DNA of 64,000 bases from contig OU612070.1 of NCBI GenBank assembly GCA_914767715.1, positions 22,990,025 to 23,054,024 of the forward strand, given 5' to 3'. Numbering within the stretch: the stretch's first letter is position 1; each line of letters starts with the position of its first letter. A program made the translations under genes and the position numbers. The notes below the pieces were generated by a model, which was given only the letters and a program-made list of their open reading frames with translations, searched no databases and had not been told where the DNA came from. Of the stretch, positions 21,093 to 33,729 are shown piece by piece. The DNA comes from Membranipora membranacea (Eukaryota; Bryozoa; Gymnolaemata; Cheilostomatida; Membraniporidae).

Positions 21093-21245
21093 CTAGTAAG
21101 ACTGTACTACAAACCACAGTGACTTAGCCATATCTTACAGGGCCCATTTTTGTTAACTTGATTTTGTTTGTGCATGCAAAAACAACAAAAATGGGGCCGC
21201 TGAGAAAAATAGTCTCTGTGAATGAACTGCAATGCTTATTTCAAC

Positions 21246-21294
21246 AATAAACCAAATAAAAACTAAGAACTACTAGAATTTGAGAATTTTTATT
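21246..21294. terminator. Facing poly(A) signals of two convergent genes
   Basis: Two AATAAA hexamers on the plus strand (21246-21251, 21255-21260) follow the prokineticin-like gene. A TTTATT at 21289-21294 gives AATAAA on the minus strand, after the fucosyltransferase stop at 21513. The two mRNAs must therefore end within a few tens of bases of each other and may overlap at the 3' end. Confidence 0.6.
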
Positions 21295-21512
21295 TCTTTA
21301 TCATCTAACCTTACCACTGCATACAAATTGATTGTCTTACTCTAGAATAGGGAAAACATTCTCTGTGAACATCAACAATCTTAAGTCCACCATCATTTCT
21401 ACATTGATATGGATAAAGATACAAAAATATTTTGGAATAGAAAAACAACAGAATCATAGAACAGAGCTATAGGAATGTAGGACATTGCAGGGCATACAAA
21501 AGGAGCAAATGT

Positions 21513-24500
21513 CTATCCCCAACGGGATGGAAATGGATCATAGTTGGCACAGTGTTTTGGATCATTATACTTGGAAGATAAGCTTTCATCTGCAGGCATA
21601 TATGGCATCTCATTAGCGATTCTACATAGGTCACAGGAGGGAAATCGTGTGTATATCGGCCTTTTGTAAACATCCCAATGCTCTCTCCACTGGTGATATG
21701 CATTGTACTGTTTCTGGTTTTCCATGAGACCCTTCAAATGAGCACCAAGTTGAGCGACGGAAGTGAAATTGCGTACATGTATAAAGGAGTTCTCGGGAGC
21801 TTGTTCTGTATATTCCTGCACAGACAAGCCACCCATTGCAACAGGAAGCATATTTACAGGCTCGGAGAGTCGATCCCAGAATTTTTCAGAGATATAGTCT
21901 TCGCATAGAGAATTCTCAAAGCTAAGATAGAAGTGATACTTGATGTGAAGGTTAGCTGAGCAGTTCTTCTCAGCGGAACCTTTGCATGGATCTGGTGTGC
22001 CACAATCCCCATATATATCTACTGGAATGTACTTTCTTAGCTCTTTCATGATATCGAGTCGGTCATATTGCACGGAGTTACAATTGCTTACATACGCCAG
22101 AGCTCCTTTAGTTTTGCCTGCGGCATAATTCTGTGGTTCAGCGGGGCTACTCTTCCTATCCATGCACGCCTTAAAAATGTGCCATTCAGGAACAGTTGAT
22201 TTCCTATGATAAGTTAATGTCATATTGATGATGCCGTCCAATGCGTCAGGCATATGATTAAAGTGATAACCAGTAGATTCCAGAGAGGTTACGCCAAAGT
22301 ATTGATCAGGGCGTCTTGGGATTTTGGGAATTGTGCTACCACGGTACATTTCCACAAGGTTGAACAGTACAACGCTTGCTGCTTTAGCCACCTCTGGCGG
22401 GGCCATCGGATGGGCCTCTGTACGGTGGGGGTTCAGAGGAATGCAATTAGTGTACTCACAATGAGTGAAGTTATACCATGTGTAGTGTGGCGTGTGTTCA
22501 TAGCCATGATACCCTAATATAATCTTGATGTTATGAATGTCGCTCTGGTTTATACTTATGACGTTGAGATCAACAGCCTGATTGATATCTTGCAGGGTCC
22601 TCTCTGTTATATCAAACTTTGCAGACAACTCGTTGGCAATTTGTTGAGCTGTGAGGGGATGGGTTACTCTTTTTGTGGCAGGAGGGGTATAACATCTACC
22701 GTGATATTTATCATCTGGATAGATCTTCTCGCTGTACCTCTTATGCTTTTTTATGTCTGAGACAGTCTCCTTCACTACTCTGTAATCAAGCTTGGTGCTG
22801 TCAAGAGAAAGAAAGAAAAGATGTGGTAAAAATTTCACAGACATTGGGTTTGAATTGTCTGACAAATCGTTTCAGGATGAGAATTTCCTATACACTAGCA
22901 TGCAAAAAGATTGCAATTACTCCATTATCCACTTTGTGTCTGCGGTATGCCATGTCGCATGTCAATGTTTTGTCTCCAGATGTTTATAATGTTAAATTTA
23001 AAAAAATTTCCCAGACATTTGATTTGTTTTAAAATGACCATCTTTATTACTGAATCACAGCTGTTGGGAACATGGCGTCACATTTCAGACTTTGGGATAT
23101 TTATATACAATACATGGGTGTTTGTATATTAATATTATATATTATTGATCCTGACTACTATAGCCTGAAAACACAAACTAAGTGTCCTCAAACATCAAAA
23201 CTTGATTGGATTTAATTATTCTCTAACATGGTTGGACCAATTATCTTAAGCTACAAAGACCTGGATATAAGATCTGCGTCAGAAATTTGTTCTCAATGTT
23301 ATGAGGGATTAAGGCATTTTGGATTTTTGGTATACTTTTGTAGATGATGGTGATTTAATAATTCAAGAGAAGAGTTGCGATAAACTTTTATTTGAGAATT
23401 CCATTTCCATAGCGATATCCGATGATTTGGAAACTGTCTAAACTCTTTCTAACAGTTTTTTGGGATTTGTTGTTTAGGCCTATAAACTTGCAGGTCATCA
23501 AGCTGCAGGTTTTGCCCAATTCAATTGTATCCATATTCAAACAATTGCTATTGGTTTGCAGAGAAATTTCTCTGAGGGTGGATAGCCCATCTCTCCAGAA
23601 AAGGATTGTGTAGTAGCATGGACGTTGCTTAAAAAGTGCAACCAAGGTTTCAAACAACTTCTCACTGATGGCCATTGATTAATAGCAGACTGCACCTTCT
23701 GCATGGGGAAAAAGACAAAATATAATTCGGATGATTATTCAGCCAAAATTCTTGTGAAACATTTCTTCCATCAGGCACTCAAACTCAGCTAAAAGAGAAT
23801 ACCACATAGCAGTTTCCTGTTCCTGTTATTATTTAGCCTGTGCTCTATAATTATTACAGCAAAGTCTTGGAACCTCCCCTAAACTGAAGTGTTACCCAGC
23901 TTAGAGTCAGCAACTACTTTGAGTTTTGCATCGCGTAATGCACAAAGCTGATGCTGCCCAGCACATTATTTGCTACCCATTAATGCATTGCTGCGAAACC
24001 TTGGTTGCCCTTTAAATCAATTGATAAGTACAAAGTTTTCTTGAATTAGGTTGGCTCTTCTCTAAGAAGTTTGTAAAATTTGCTACAATAAATTGCAAAA
24101 GTATTAACAATTCTCGATGATGCAAGTCAAACAAAGGAAGTGTGGAGTTGGATCTCCATTTTTAACTGTGACCTCAAGTCCAATGTACGAAAAACTATTA
24201 TTATTAATTATGAATTTAAGAATTAAACCACTGAAACAATGAAAACTCACAAGGGCATGGATCCTCAAACCGTGGCTGTTTAAAAGGTGATCTATTTCAA
24301 TTTTCATAACAAGGTCTGACAACAAGTCTGGCAGTGACATGAATTATGATAAATCAGTGGTTGTAGTCTAAATGTCAAGCCATTGTGTGACCATTGACCG
24401 ATGGCGCAGAGGTTGGACGGCGTAGAGATTGGGATGGATGGTTATCCTAATAAATCAATTTCAACACTTTATTCTCTTGTATATTGTGCAGTGTGTGTTA

Positions 24501-25457
24501 TATAGTATCTATGTGAAGGGAGGACAAATTAGTGAATCCAACTCGGAAATTGGATGTGTGGATATGGTTTTAACTAATGGCTGGTTCACATTGTCCCAGA
24601 TGACACTAGGATGCCATCCCAGATACTTATCAGTCAGTCACATTATAACATTCATCCCAGATAGCCATCCCAGATAGCCATCCCAGTCAATGTGAACCAG
24701 AAAATGACACAATCCCAGACTGTCTGGGTCCGTCTGGGATAGCATCGGGAAAGTTTGACGGTGGGTGTTTTGTGTAAGATCCAAGTTTCGCTTTGCAGCC
24801 TCAAATATCAGGGAAGGCATAAGCATAAAATATGAGATTTCTAAACTGCTTTTGATTAAGAAATTAGATAAGTTATGCCTATAAGGTAATGAAAGTGCCA
24901 CTATTTTAGATTTATGCTAAGGCCTATTCTGCCTCCTAAGAAAAGGACTAGGAACTGAACTGAAAATCTTACCCTGGCTTTGTTTGATCAGCACCATCTG
25001 AGCTAGTAACATTAGATGACTTATTGAAGGATGGATTGAATTCTTCCGATAGCGCGGGTCTCAATCTTGTCTTCAGAATACTTGCCGCAGCGTCTGAAGC
25101 TTCTTTTCCAAGTTTCTGTCGACTTGAAGAGGCAGATGATTTCCTTTTATTACTGAATTTGGCGCTCAGGTCTGAAGGCCTTTGTGCAGGAAGCGCAGCT
25201 GCCAGGTCTTCTTCTTTACTAAGTCTATATCTGTGACGTTCTGCTACTTTCTCCACTTCTGTATTGGACATGTCAATAAATGTTGCTGCATCATTACGTG
25301 GCAGAAGGTGTCTGAGATGTATTGTAGCTGTAGGCAGTACACGAACGATCGCTGAAGGTGTAACTGATATTGAAGAGGAGAAGCTACCTGTGTATAGTAC
25401 TGTCATCCCAGCCATGATAAAAACCAACAGCATGAGCCATTTTGCTTTGCTGTGCAT
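21513..25457 (-). CDS. GT10 alpha-1,3-fucosyltransferase, type II Golgi protein with a long stem
   Basis: Two exons (25457-24973 and 22797-21513) join in phase 2 to give 589 codons. The start was placed at the ATG at 25457 because it sits just before a cytoplasmic tail and membrane anchor WLMLLVFIMAGMTVLY (about residues 8-24). The C-terminal third carries the GT10 signature: YVSNC, DIYGDCG (422-428), KYHFYLSFENS (448-458) and CEDYISEKFW (460-469). Members of this family move fucose from GDP-fucose to GlcNAc of N- or O-glycans in the Golgi. The stem between anchor and catalytic core is about 270 residues or more, long for a family usually of 350-450 residues. NxS/T sites are present. It is the single-intron neighbour of the prokineticin-like gene, in tail-to-tail arrangement. 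Confidence 0.93.
23633..24011 (+). mobile_element. TTAA-flanked MITE, copy A (inside the fucosyltransferase intron)
   Basis: A 379-bp element with ends GTGCAACCAAGGTTTC and GAAACCTTGGTTGCCCT, flanked by TTAA on both sides. Nearly the same sequence occurs at 32043-32423 and, inverted, at 32615-32989. TTAA targets are used by piggyBac and Kolobok transposons. It encodes nothing and must have depended on a transposase in trans. Confidence 0.85.
24581..24700. repeat. Inverted-repeat element with internal CCATCCCAGATAG repeats
   Basis: The ends CTGGTTCACATTG and CAATGTGAACCAG are perfect inverted copies (13 bp) bounding 120 bp in the fucosyltransferase intron. The interior repeats ATCCCAGATAGCC several times. 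No convincing target duplication was seen. Confidence 0.6.
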
Positions 25458-26477
25458 CTTTACGTCTTGTTGTGATGTTGTGTCACTCACTACAACATCT
25501 CAAGAGCTGATGTCGTGTGCCAGTAATTGCATCCAGCCTGAAAGAAAGCATGATGTTCAATGAATAACTTCCTACTAATGTAACATGGTGCTTGTGCGCA
25601 AGCACTAAAGTTAACTGCAAAAGCTATTATTGTATGACAAGAGCTTTAGTATATTATTAGATATTGACGATATGACGGATATGCGGATATGACAGGCGAA
25701 AGCAATTAACTTATCCTGCTGACTAAACTATTAATTGACCATCCTTTATTATGCCTGCAGACTTAATTTCCTGAAATAATATGATATACATGATAGCATT
25801 GGTGTTGAACAGATTCAATGTTTATACAAAATAAATAATTCAAGCATCAAAAACCAAACAACACGAGAAAAAAACAACGCCGATAACGCCAACTATCACA
25901 CAAAGTTTGGACTGCACTGGTCAACGCAGCCATCAAGTATCATGAGAAATAGAATATGATGGTACAGAAAAGTAATTGGAGATGGTAGAGTTTGGTAAGC
26001 ACAATCAGACTGACAATGCTAACATAATGAGCACAATGCTCGTTTCATGACTTGCAAAACTACCCGTAGCGTCTTCTACTCTATTCAAGGAGTTAAATCA
26101 CGATGCTTAATTTGACAACTTGGCATGTTTCTTTGATTTGAAACATTGCACAATGATAGCCGAAAACTTTGCAGCTGTGCTGAATCGAACAATGGTGCAT
26201 GGATGAAACAGTAACCTCATGGTAAACTTGCAGAATTATAGCTTTGTCTAAGTTGTATTAACACTGTTGTGGTCTTTATTGACGAGTGTAGATCTACAGC
26301 CGAACCCTCGAGGAGTAAATATTAGCTAGTATTTAGTTGGGGGTAAATTAATGTTAGCTAGCACCAATTTTCACAAGCACAAGTAGGAGTTCATATAAAT
26401 TACTGAGGTTGAGTAAATGTTAGCTAGCCACATATTTCCCAATTTTAAAGCCTGTGGGAAGTTTGAGGTGCCTACAC

Positions 26478-26638
26478 TTGACCAAGTTTTGTCCATTTGC
26501 CTGCATTACAAGTCGCTCCCCTGGTCATGCCACAGGCAAAGGGAACAAGAATTAACTACCATTTTGAGGTAATTGTCTGCGGAGTGACCAGTGGAAGGGA
26601 GCAACTGATATGCAGGCAATTTGATTAAACTTGATCTA
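26478..26638. mobile_element. MITE with 9-bp target duplication, second copy
   Basis: The ends TTGACCAAGTTTTGTCC and TTGATTAAACTTGATCTA match those at 8534-8637. The flanks are TGCCTACAC and TGCCTAAAC, a 9-bp duplication with one change. It is longer (161 bp) than the copy at 8534 and shares CAGTGGAAGGGAGCAACTG inside. Confidence 0.65.
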
Positions 26639-27108
26639 TGCCTAAACATCTAAATATCTAAATTGGATAAACCCGCATATCAGATAATAACTAACTTCCA
26701 CAAGAAGATTTGAATTCCTTTTTTACCCCATCACCTATAATTCCCCCTCCTCCTACATGAGAGCATCCCTGAAATATGTAAGGTGTGTCAATAAATCGTC
26801 ATACATGATCACTTAGGCCCTCCGTATCAGGTGTTCAGAGCAGTACTTGGTATTCACAGACAGGTAGATTAAGTATAAATTGAAGATATTCTTATAATAT
26901 TGATGCTTAGCCTCTATCATTACAGGGATAATAAGAGAGTAGGACAGCTACTTAGCTCACACCAGGTAACAGGTCCTAATCATAGAGCACCTACTCTACA
27001 CACCCAGTAACACCGGTAGTACCGGTGGGCTAGCCTAGAGTAGAGATCAGCTGATTATTAAGTCACAGACAGGTTTTTACATGATAAAAGACTCGCAGGG
27101 CCGTAGTT

Positions 27109-27330
27109 AAGAAAAAACTGTAGGGGAGGCGAAAATCCGAGTCGGGTCCAACACATCATCAAGAGGGGTGCTGCAAGTTCCTCCAAAGAAGTTTAAGGTA
27201 TGTAAATAACGAATGGAAATCCTTAAGCCTACCATGGATTATTCAATGTAATGGTTTAGGCCATTCTATTCAGTTTCCTAGGGGAGGCTGTGCCTCCTTG
27301 CACTCCCTAGAACCTCCCTAGAACTACAGG
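27109..27330. mobile_element. Possible diverged hAT-type MITE
   Basis: The left end CAGGGCCGTAGTTAAG has the look of a hAT terminus. Near 27300 the sequence GGGGAGGCTGTGCCTCC is a short inverted repeat. The right end (CTAGAACTACAGGC) is too altered to be sure, and no clean 8-bp flank was found. Confidence 0.3.
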
Positions 27331-28312
27331 CATGAAGAGCATTTAACGGTTCTGGTCTACTGACATGTCATCAGTGTCATCCACAAGGCACATAGCCTCT
27401 ATTGCCACAGGCTGCCAGGATAACAGGTATTGTCTGGAGGTCGATGACAATAATAAAGAGAAGACAATCCGAGACAAGTAGATATAGATCATGTCTGATG
27501 ATTCGTTTCATGGAAAGAATGAAAAGTGTCAGTTGAGATGGGCTCTTTACAGTGAGACTGCCATAGTAGGTTTGACTGAACTAAATTTATTGTCTATTAG
27601 ACCACCTATTGCAAATGTGCAAACAAATGGGGATTAGTTGATCTTATCCATTTCCCAACCTGTTCTGGACGAATTTGCCAACACATTGAGTAAAGTGCGA
27701 CATTATTGCCTTGCCCATTCAACCACTCAGACAATTCAACCCTCACCATAAGTTTATGTTCAAATTTATCTTTTCAGTCTCAGCAAAGTCCATTTCACTA
27801 GTGATGTGAGCATCTAGCCATTACAATAACAAACCTTTAGACACAGAACTGCCGATATGAGGTTGGCTTGGTGCCAGACTGGATCCCCTTAATTTACGCG
27901 CAGGATAGAAGTCCTAAAAATCTAGATTTTATTCTGAAACCTGTTGTGGACCGGATTCCACACCCTCTTTATTTTCTTCAAAAAACGGTTGAGATTTGAA
28001 ATCTAGTATTCATTAATGTTCTCGAAAAACCTCAGAGGATCAGCTGAGGCTGCTGTCAGCATATATGTTAACAATGGTGACGTTGAGCAAACCTCTGGGC
28101 CCCTGGGGTTACAACCGCTTTGTGTGTTTTGACCATGAGTGAAGATTTTCCATTTCAATATAAACTTTCCAGTCTGTTCAATTCATATGCCTGCTAGCGT
28201 CAATAAAAGTGGGTATTATATAATTGATATGGGAGCAGCAGATAAGTGATACAATAGCAATATTCACCCTCTGTCTAGTCTAAGCGCTCAGGCGGCTGCA
28301 TTGCAATTTATG

Positions 28313-28344
28313 GGCATTACATTATCAAATAATAATGTAATGCC
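28313..28344. repeat. Perfect 13-bp hairpin
   Basis: GGCATTACATTAT (28313-28325) and ATAATGTAATGCC (28332-28344) are exact inverted copies with a 6-base loop. It sits in the gene-poor region within overlapping open frames of about 60-110 codons on both strands that carry no known domain. Confidence 0.7.
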
Positions 28345-28975
28345 TCTAACTCCCGTCGGGCCTATTCTGCTGCCTAATTTGTCTCTCAGTAAGTTAAAAA
28401 ATAGCTTGGTTGAATCAACCTCAGGGCCATCCATACAGGTGATACCCAAAGGGCTACTGCCAAAAGCCACTGGTTTATTAGGCCACAGTGAAAATCATAT
28501 TTCCTCCGGCAATCTCTGGTCTTTTTTAGAGCATGAAAATTGTTCCCATTATAATATTATAATACATGCATTGTCGAACAGCAAAATAGTGTACGCTGTA
28601 CGGCACAAAAATAGCTATCCCGCAAAATAGCTTCATTTGAAATCTGTTTCACAAACATCTCTTTAAGCATACTGTTCCCCTTTTTATCCAATCTATCGGT
28701 GCTATTGATAACATACCCATCGTAAATTATATACCTTGTTGGTCAATACACCTACCATAACTCCCCACAACCTAACTAACCCTATTTATAATATCTAGTG
28801 ACATGAAGCTACCAATCACCTTAGAACAGCTTGCCTGTTCCAATTTAGGCGATTAAACACTCGTTGACATTTAGAGTAATTTGTTGCAGCAGCTAAGGAG
28901 ACCCCTAGCGAGTCTCGCTGACACACTGAGTGAGCAATCAGATAGACACATTGGTTGACTGTTTTTAATTGAAAC

Positions 28976-28997
28976 ACCCCCCCCCCCCCCCCCCCCA
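28976..28997. repeat. Poly-C homopolymer run
   Basis: About twenty consecutive cytosines. Its length is likely to be unreliable in the assembly, and short open frames across it (poly-glycine on the minus strand) are artefacts. Confidence 0.8.
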
Positions 28998-30758
28998 GGG
29001 TTGCAGGCACGCTTTTTCGTGAAATCATAACCATAACACCAGGAGTGGCCTGACATCCAGAATAAATTATGAGTTTACTCTCACAGGTCTGCTAAAACTG
29101 CATATGTATTTCTTGTACGTTCTTCATGTTTGAAAGGATCGGAGAAAGAAATATTAGCTGTCAGAACAGCTGTTTGATTTGTTCGCAACGCTTCCTAGAA
29201 GCATCACAGCTACTGAAATCCGATGATTTCCGGTTTTGATGTTGCATCAATGGATAACGTGAATAATTTAACTCGTATTATTTGTTTTACGATGTCAGTT
29301 AATTTTTAAAGTTATCAGCACCTTTTTGCGCGTATAAATTTTTATTAATCACGGCCATCACATTGTGCAACTGATGATAATACCAGTATAGATAATTTTT
29401 GGTGAAAGGGTTTTGTGGAAACTCAACCGTCGTGGAAACCGTCACAGAACCTTTTTTTAAGCTTTGATGGTTGGCTGGTTGGTCAGACAGTATGGCAATA
29501 GCCACTTAGGTTTGGATTTGGAGATTCTATACTACCCGGCTTTCACAGTATTGATAAATCTTACAGTATAATTGATTGATGACATGTGTAGATAAGTTTC
29601 TATAAAACCTAGAACTACAAATTCCATTCTAGTGATATATTCACTTCCCTGTTTGTGCTATTTGTTTGCAAATTTAGAAATTTTATTCTTGCTTACATAG
29701 GCAGTAGACCTTTCATAACAACATGGTTCAAGCTACATAAACAAACAGTAGCCACTCCTCATTGATGAAGTCATTGATTGCATGCAAAAACATATCCTGC
29801 TTATTACCAAGTGAGAAAGACTACAATGGAGAAAAACTTTGTACTTGGTATGTGGCACTTGATGATTGGACTACAATAGAGTGTGACTTTTCTGTTGTTT
29901 GAAATTTAAGTATTCATCGTTGCTCTCATAGGCAAAGACACCCTTTCATAACAACAAGCCCGCCTAAATATAGATGAGATCACCAATTGCATGCAAAAAC
30001 ATATCCATTGATGCCATGTGAGAGAGATGATTACAAATGTAAAAAAGTTCCACCAGTTCACTTGACAATTAGAGGATTGGACTGCAATTATAGGAATGAT
30101 TTCATATCGCCTATCGTTTTGACTGTCGGTGATAGATTATTATGGGGACCCAAAAATGACAGCTTAGTGTGAGATGTAGAGTTACTCACCAAGTAAGCCT
30201 GTTTGAGAGTAACTCGTAGACTTAATATTAGTTAGTCTATGGGTTAACTCAAAAGTAACAATAGCGAACTACATGACTCTGAGATGCTTAAAAATATTCC
30301 ATCTGCATTTGCGGCTAATCAACAAGCTGTTCCTTGGCTAATTATCAAAAATAGCTAGTGCTAGTGTGCTACCTTTCCTTTTGCCTGGCAAATTTTAGAC
30401 TAGATTCACCTGTAGATGATACTCCAATCGCCAAATGGGACTTGACCCCTTGCATTGTGTGACAACAATCATTATACGGTGAATAGAAATCAGGCTGTCA
30501 GTTTGCGCCGTCACACCATCTTTGATTTGAGAGTTGTGCACTCGCATATCACAGCCACTGTCAATCCAGTGAATTAGGATCACTGGAGGTTTCATGGCCA
30601 ACTATTGGCTTTCTTCTCTACAATACTTTACGCTCAGCCTCTCCCGCCTAGTCTTGTAAATACTGTCAAATCAAAGGAATCGAACAAAATTCAGATGCTC
30701 CCTTTCTCATTCCGATCGAACATTGGGATTATATTTCAGCTAATGGTAACTTTCTTAC

Positions 30759-30846
30759 CTTTTTGAGACAGAGTAGCGCCCTCCTGCTTCAGGTACCTGC
30801 GAGTTACGCACCAGTCAACTACTGTCTCCAACACCGCCTCATAGCT
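30759..30846 (-). other. Exon-like patch with strong donor
   Basis: On the minus strand about 28 open codons (YEAVLETVVDWCVTRRYLKQ and on) run into AAAAG followed by GTAAGA, a strong splice donor. The residues look protein-like (a WC..RYL..EG helix pattern), but I do not recognise a family. The acceptor is weak and no partner exon was found. Confidence 0.2.
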
Positions 30847-32042
30847 AACTTGTTAGCTGCTTATCTTTAGTCACCAGCCAAACAACATAAACTGAAGAGA
30901 GCTTATACTCACACATATAGTCTTATCACACCCCTGATAACAATTATCACTGAAACTTTCTACACTCAACTGCGGCAAGTTATGCAGTGATTAATCCGTT
31001 TTACACTGCTTTAGTGTTTGTTACATGCTTAGATTTAAAATGTATGAGGAACTACATACCTCTATATACTATTATATGAGGAACTAAACACTATTAGATT
31101 AAAAAGTCAGCTCAATATTTAATATTGTTTTTCTTGATCATATTGCTATATTGATGTTGAGTCATCATTGTTTGCTCTGAATAGAGTAATAATAGTCTGT
31201 TCAGTCATTTTTCAGTGTATTGTATTGATGTTGACACAGACAAAATGTGGGTACATATGGCAGCAGTGTAATATCTTGGAATTCCGGTAAGCAAAGTCTA
31301 GGAAATGAATAGATAATCCATAGGCATTGTCAATACCACGCACCATAACTAGCGGTGAATGCAATTATGATGTTGCATATATCGCACAATATTATATATA
31401 TTATATATATTGGTCATTTTAGTGCAGAACTTGTTCAGTACAGAGCCTAATTATTGCGGTTACCAAACAAATTTATTAAGGTTGTGGGAGTTTTCAGCTC
31501 TCAATTGAGACCTCATACGAATTATTCTGAATATCATATTCCAGAACCATGCAGCACTGTGTATGACACATCACAAAATAAGTCTCTAAAGCAAAGTAGC
31601 ATACAGAAAACTGCACTGATCGGATAGGTCCTTTACTGTTGTATTGACAAAGCCTCCAAAAAATATTTCTATATTCAGATTATTAGAGCCATATAATGGT
31701 GACTGGAAAATAGCTCATAAAAAAGCAAATTTAATTAATACATCATGACTGTTGAATAATTATGTCATCAGGTCAGGGACCAAACTCACTAATCGCAATA
31801 TCGATAGGTTTCACTTCGGTCTGTGTCTGTTATTTTGCAACCAAAAGCCTGGCCAGGTTTGTTCTGGCAGCTTTCTTCGTCAATTGATCAGCTTGGTTAC
31901 TAAACAATATTGTATACTTTGAACTTCACCAAGCTGAATTCAAGGAGTTAACACAGAAGGGTCTACAAGAAGAGTGTTTTGTCCCAACCTCCCAGTCATA
32001 CGTGGCAAGTCTCCCGTCTCCCTCCTCCCTCCACTTCTTTAA

Positions 32043-32423
32043 AGGGCAACCAAGGTTTCAAACAACTTCTCATCGATGGCCATTGATTAATAGCAGATTG
32101 CACCTTCTGCATGGGGAATAAGACAAAATCTAATTCGGATGATTATTCAGCCAGAATTCTTGTGAAACATTTCTTCCATCAGGCACTCTATCTCAGCTAA
32201 AAGAGAATAAATACCACATAGCAGCTTCCTGTTCCTGTTATTATTTAGCCTGTGCTCTATAATTATTACAGCAAAGTCTTGGAACCTCCCCTAAACTGAA
32301 GTGTTACCCAACTTTGAGTCAGCAACTACTTTGAGTTTTGCATCGCGTAATGCACAGAGCTGATGCTGCCCAGCACATTATTTCCTACCCATTAATGCAT
32401 TGCTGCGAAACCTTGGTTGCCCT
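32043..32423 (+). mobile_element. TTAA-flanked MITE, copy B
   Basis: A 381-bp element with ends AGGGCAACCAAGGTTTC and GAAACCTTGGTTGCCCT, TTAA on both sides, and an interior nearly identical to copy A at 23633-24011. It is 191 bp from inverted copy C, and the pair could fold into a stem of nearly 380 bp. Confidence 0.88.
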
Positions 32424-32614
32424 TTAATTCACTCAAAACATTGTTTTGAGCTTTGTTCTGCAAAGGAAACTATACAGTACTTTTATATCTATATTATTAC
32501 TTATTATCTTTGTCGTGCTAAAAATGTGTCTGGTAAAGATTGGCCATTCACCAGACATTTCTGCAGAATGGCCATCCATATCTCCTTGTATCAATTTCAA
32601 AGTAGGACAGTTAA

Positions 32615-32989
32615 AGTGCAACCAGGGTTTCGCAGCAATGCATAAATGGGTAATAAAGAATGTGCTATGCAGCATCAGCTTTGCGCATGACGCCGTGCAA
32701 AACTCAAAGTAGTTGCTGACTCTTAGCTGAGTAATATTTCAGTTTAGGGGACATTCAAAGACATTGCTGTTATAATGATAGAGCACAGGTTAAATATAAC
32801 AGGAACTGGAAACTGCTGTGTGGTTCCATTTCAGTTGAGTTTGAGCAGCATTTTAGCGATTGATGGATGAAATGTTTCCAGAGAATTCTCACTGACTAAT
32901 CATCCAATTTAGATTTGTTCTTTTTCAATATGCATAAGGTACAATCTGCTATCAATCAATGAGAACTTGTTTGAAACCCTGGTTGCCCT
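32615..32989 (-). mobile_element. TTAA-flanked MITE, copy C (inverted)
   Basis: A 375-bp element with TTAA on both sides, in the opposite direction to copy B. It is more diverged than A and B (for example GTGCAACCAGGGTTTCG at its edge), so it probably inserted earlier or came from another subfamily. Confidence 0.85.
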
Positions 32990-32994
32990 TTAAG

Positions 32995-33385
32995 AACCCA
33001 TCCGGAGGGGTATTTATTATAGTTGAATACGCTGTCACAAACACAACCAGATGGGTATTTGGCAAATGATGATTGCCAAATTCCCATCCGGATGGGTCTG
33101 TGACAGCAAACTCAATTATAACAACTATCCTGAAAGATGGGGATGTGCCAACTAATGTTTGCCAGATACCCATCCAGATGGTTATTTGGCAAGAGTTTCC
33201 AAACACTAATCCGGAAGGGTTTTCGATAGCAAACTCAGCTATAACAAAAACCCATCTGGATGGAAATCCAGCAATTGTCATTTGCCAAATACCCGTTTAA
33301 ATGTGTTTGTGACAGCAAATTCAACTATAGAAAATACCCAATACACTCTTGGCAACAGGCTGCTGCCAAATACGTATCCGGGAAG
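32995..33385. repeat. Array of degenerate CCATCCGGATGGGT / TTTGGCAA units
   Basis: Words of the type ACCCATCC(G/A)GATGG and TATTTGGCAA, each partly palindromic, alternate with CTGTGACAGCAAACTCA-type words over about 390 bp, in both directions. Open frames run through it on both strands (109 and 75 codons), because the repeat avoids stops. I see no known domain. It begins exactly where MITE copy C ends. Confidence 0.6.
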
Positions 33386-33729
33386 GGGAGATCTTATTGC
33401 AACGACAGTCTAACTGTCTGTGCGCCAACTGCTGTTTTTGTGTCATCCCTCCTACATCCAATGAAAAGCAGTTGAACTGAATAATAATATACTTGAAAGA
33501 GTGAGCATTCAAGTCTTAGCTTAAAATTAAAATATGGATAAACTAGGAGGCACTCTCTCTGGGAGGAAGAGTTGAGAGTAGTTCCTCAGCAGCTTGGGAC
33601 TGGGAGTCTGTTTGAAGAGACCGATCCATATTTCTGGATTTGCCAACTTTCCATGTAATGTATGAACTGCCTGCTTCAAGTAGTAGTGACAAGCACATTA
33701 CATTTACAAGCTAAGTGCTGTCACTCCTT

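Noticed and set aside
28270-28630. Overlapping open frames of 109 (plus) and 60 (minus) codons
   Set aside because: No domain, no splice partners and a hairpin in the middle; considered as a decayed transposon product but not supportable.
28816-29056. Frames with a poly-glycine run
   Set aside because: They result from the C homopolymer; there is no start context or conserved part.
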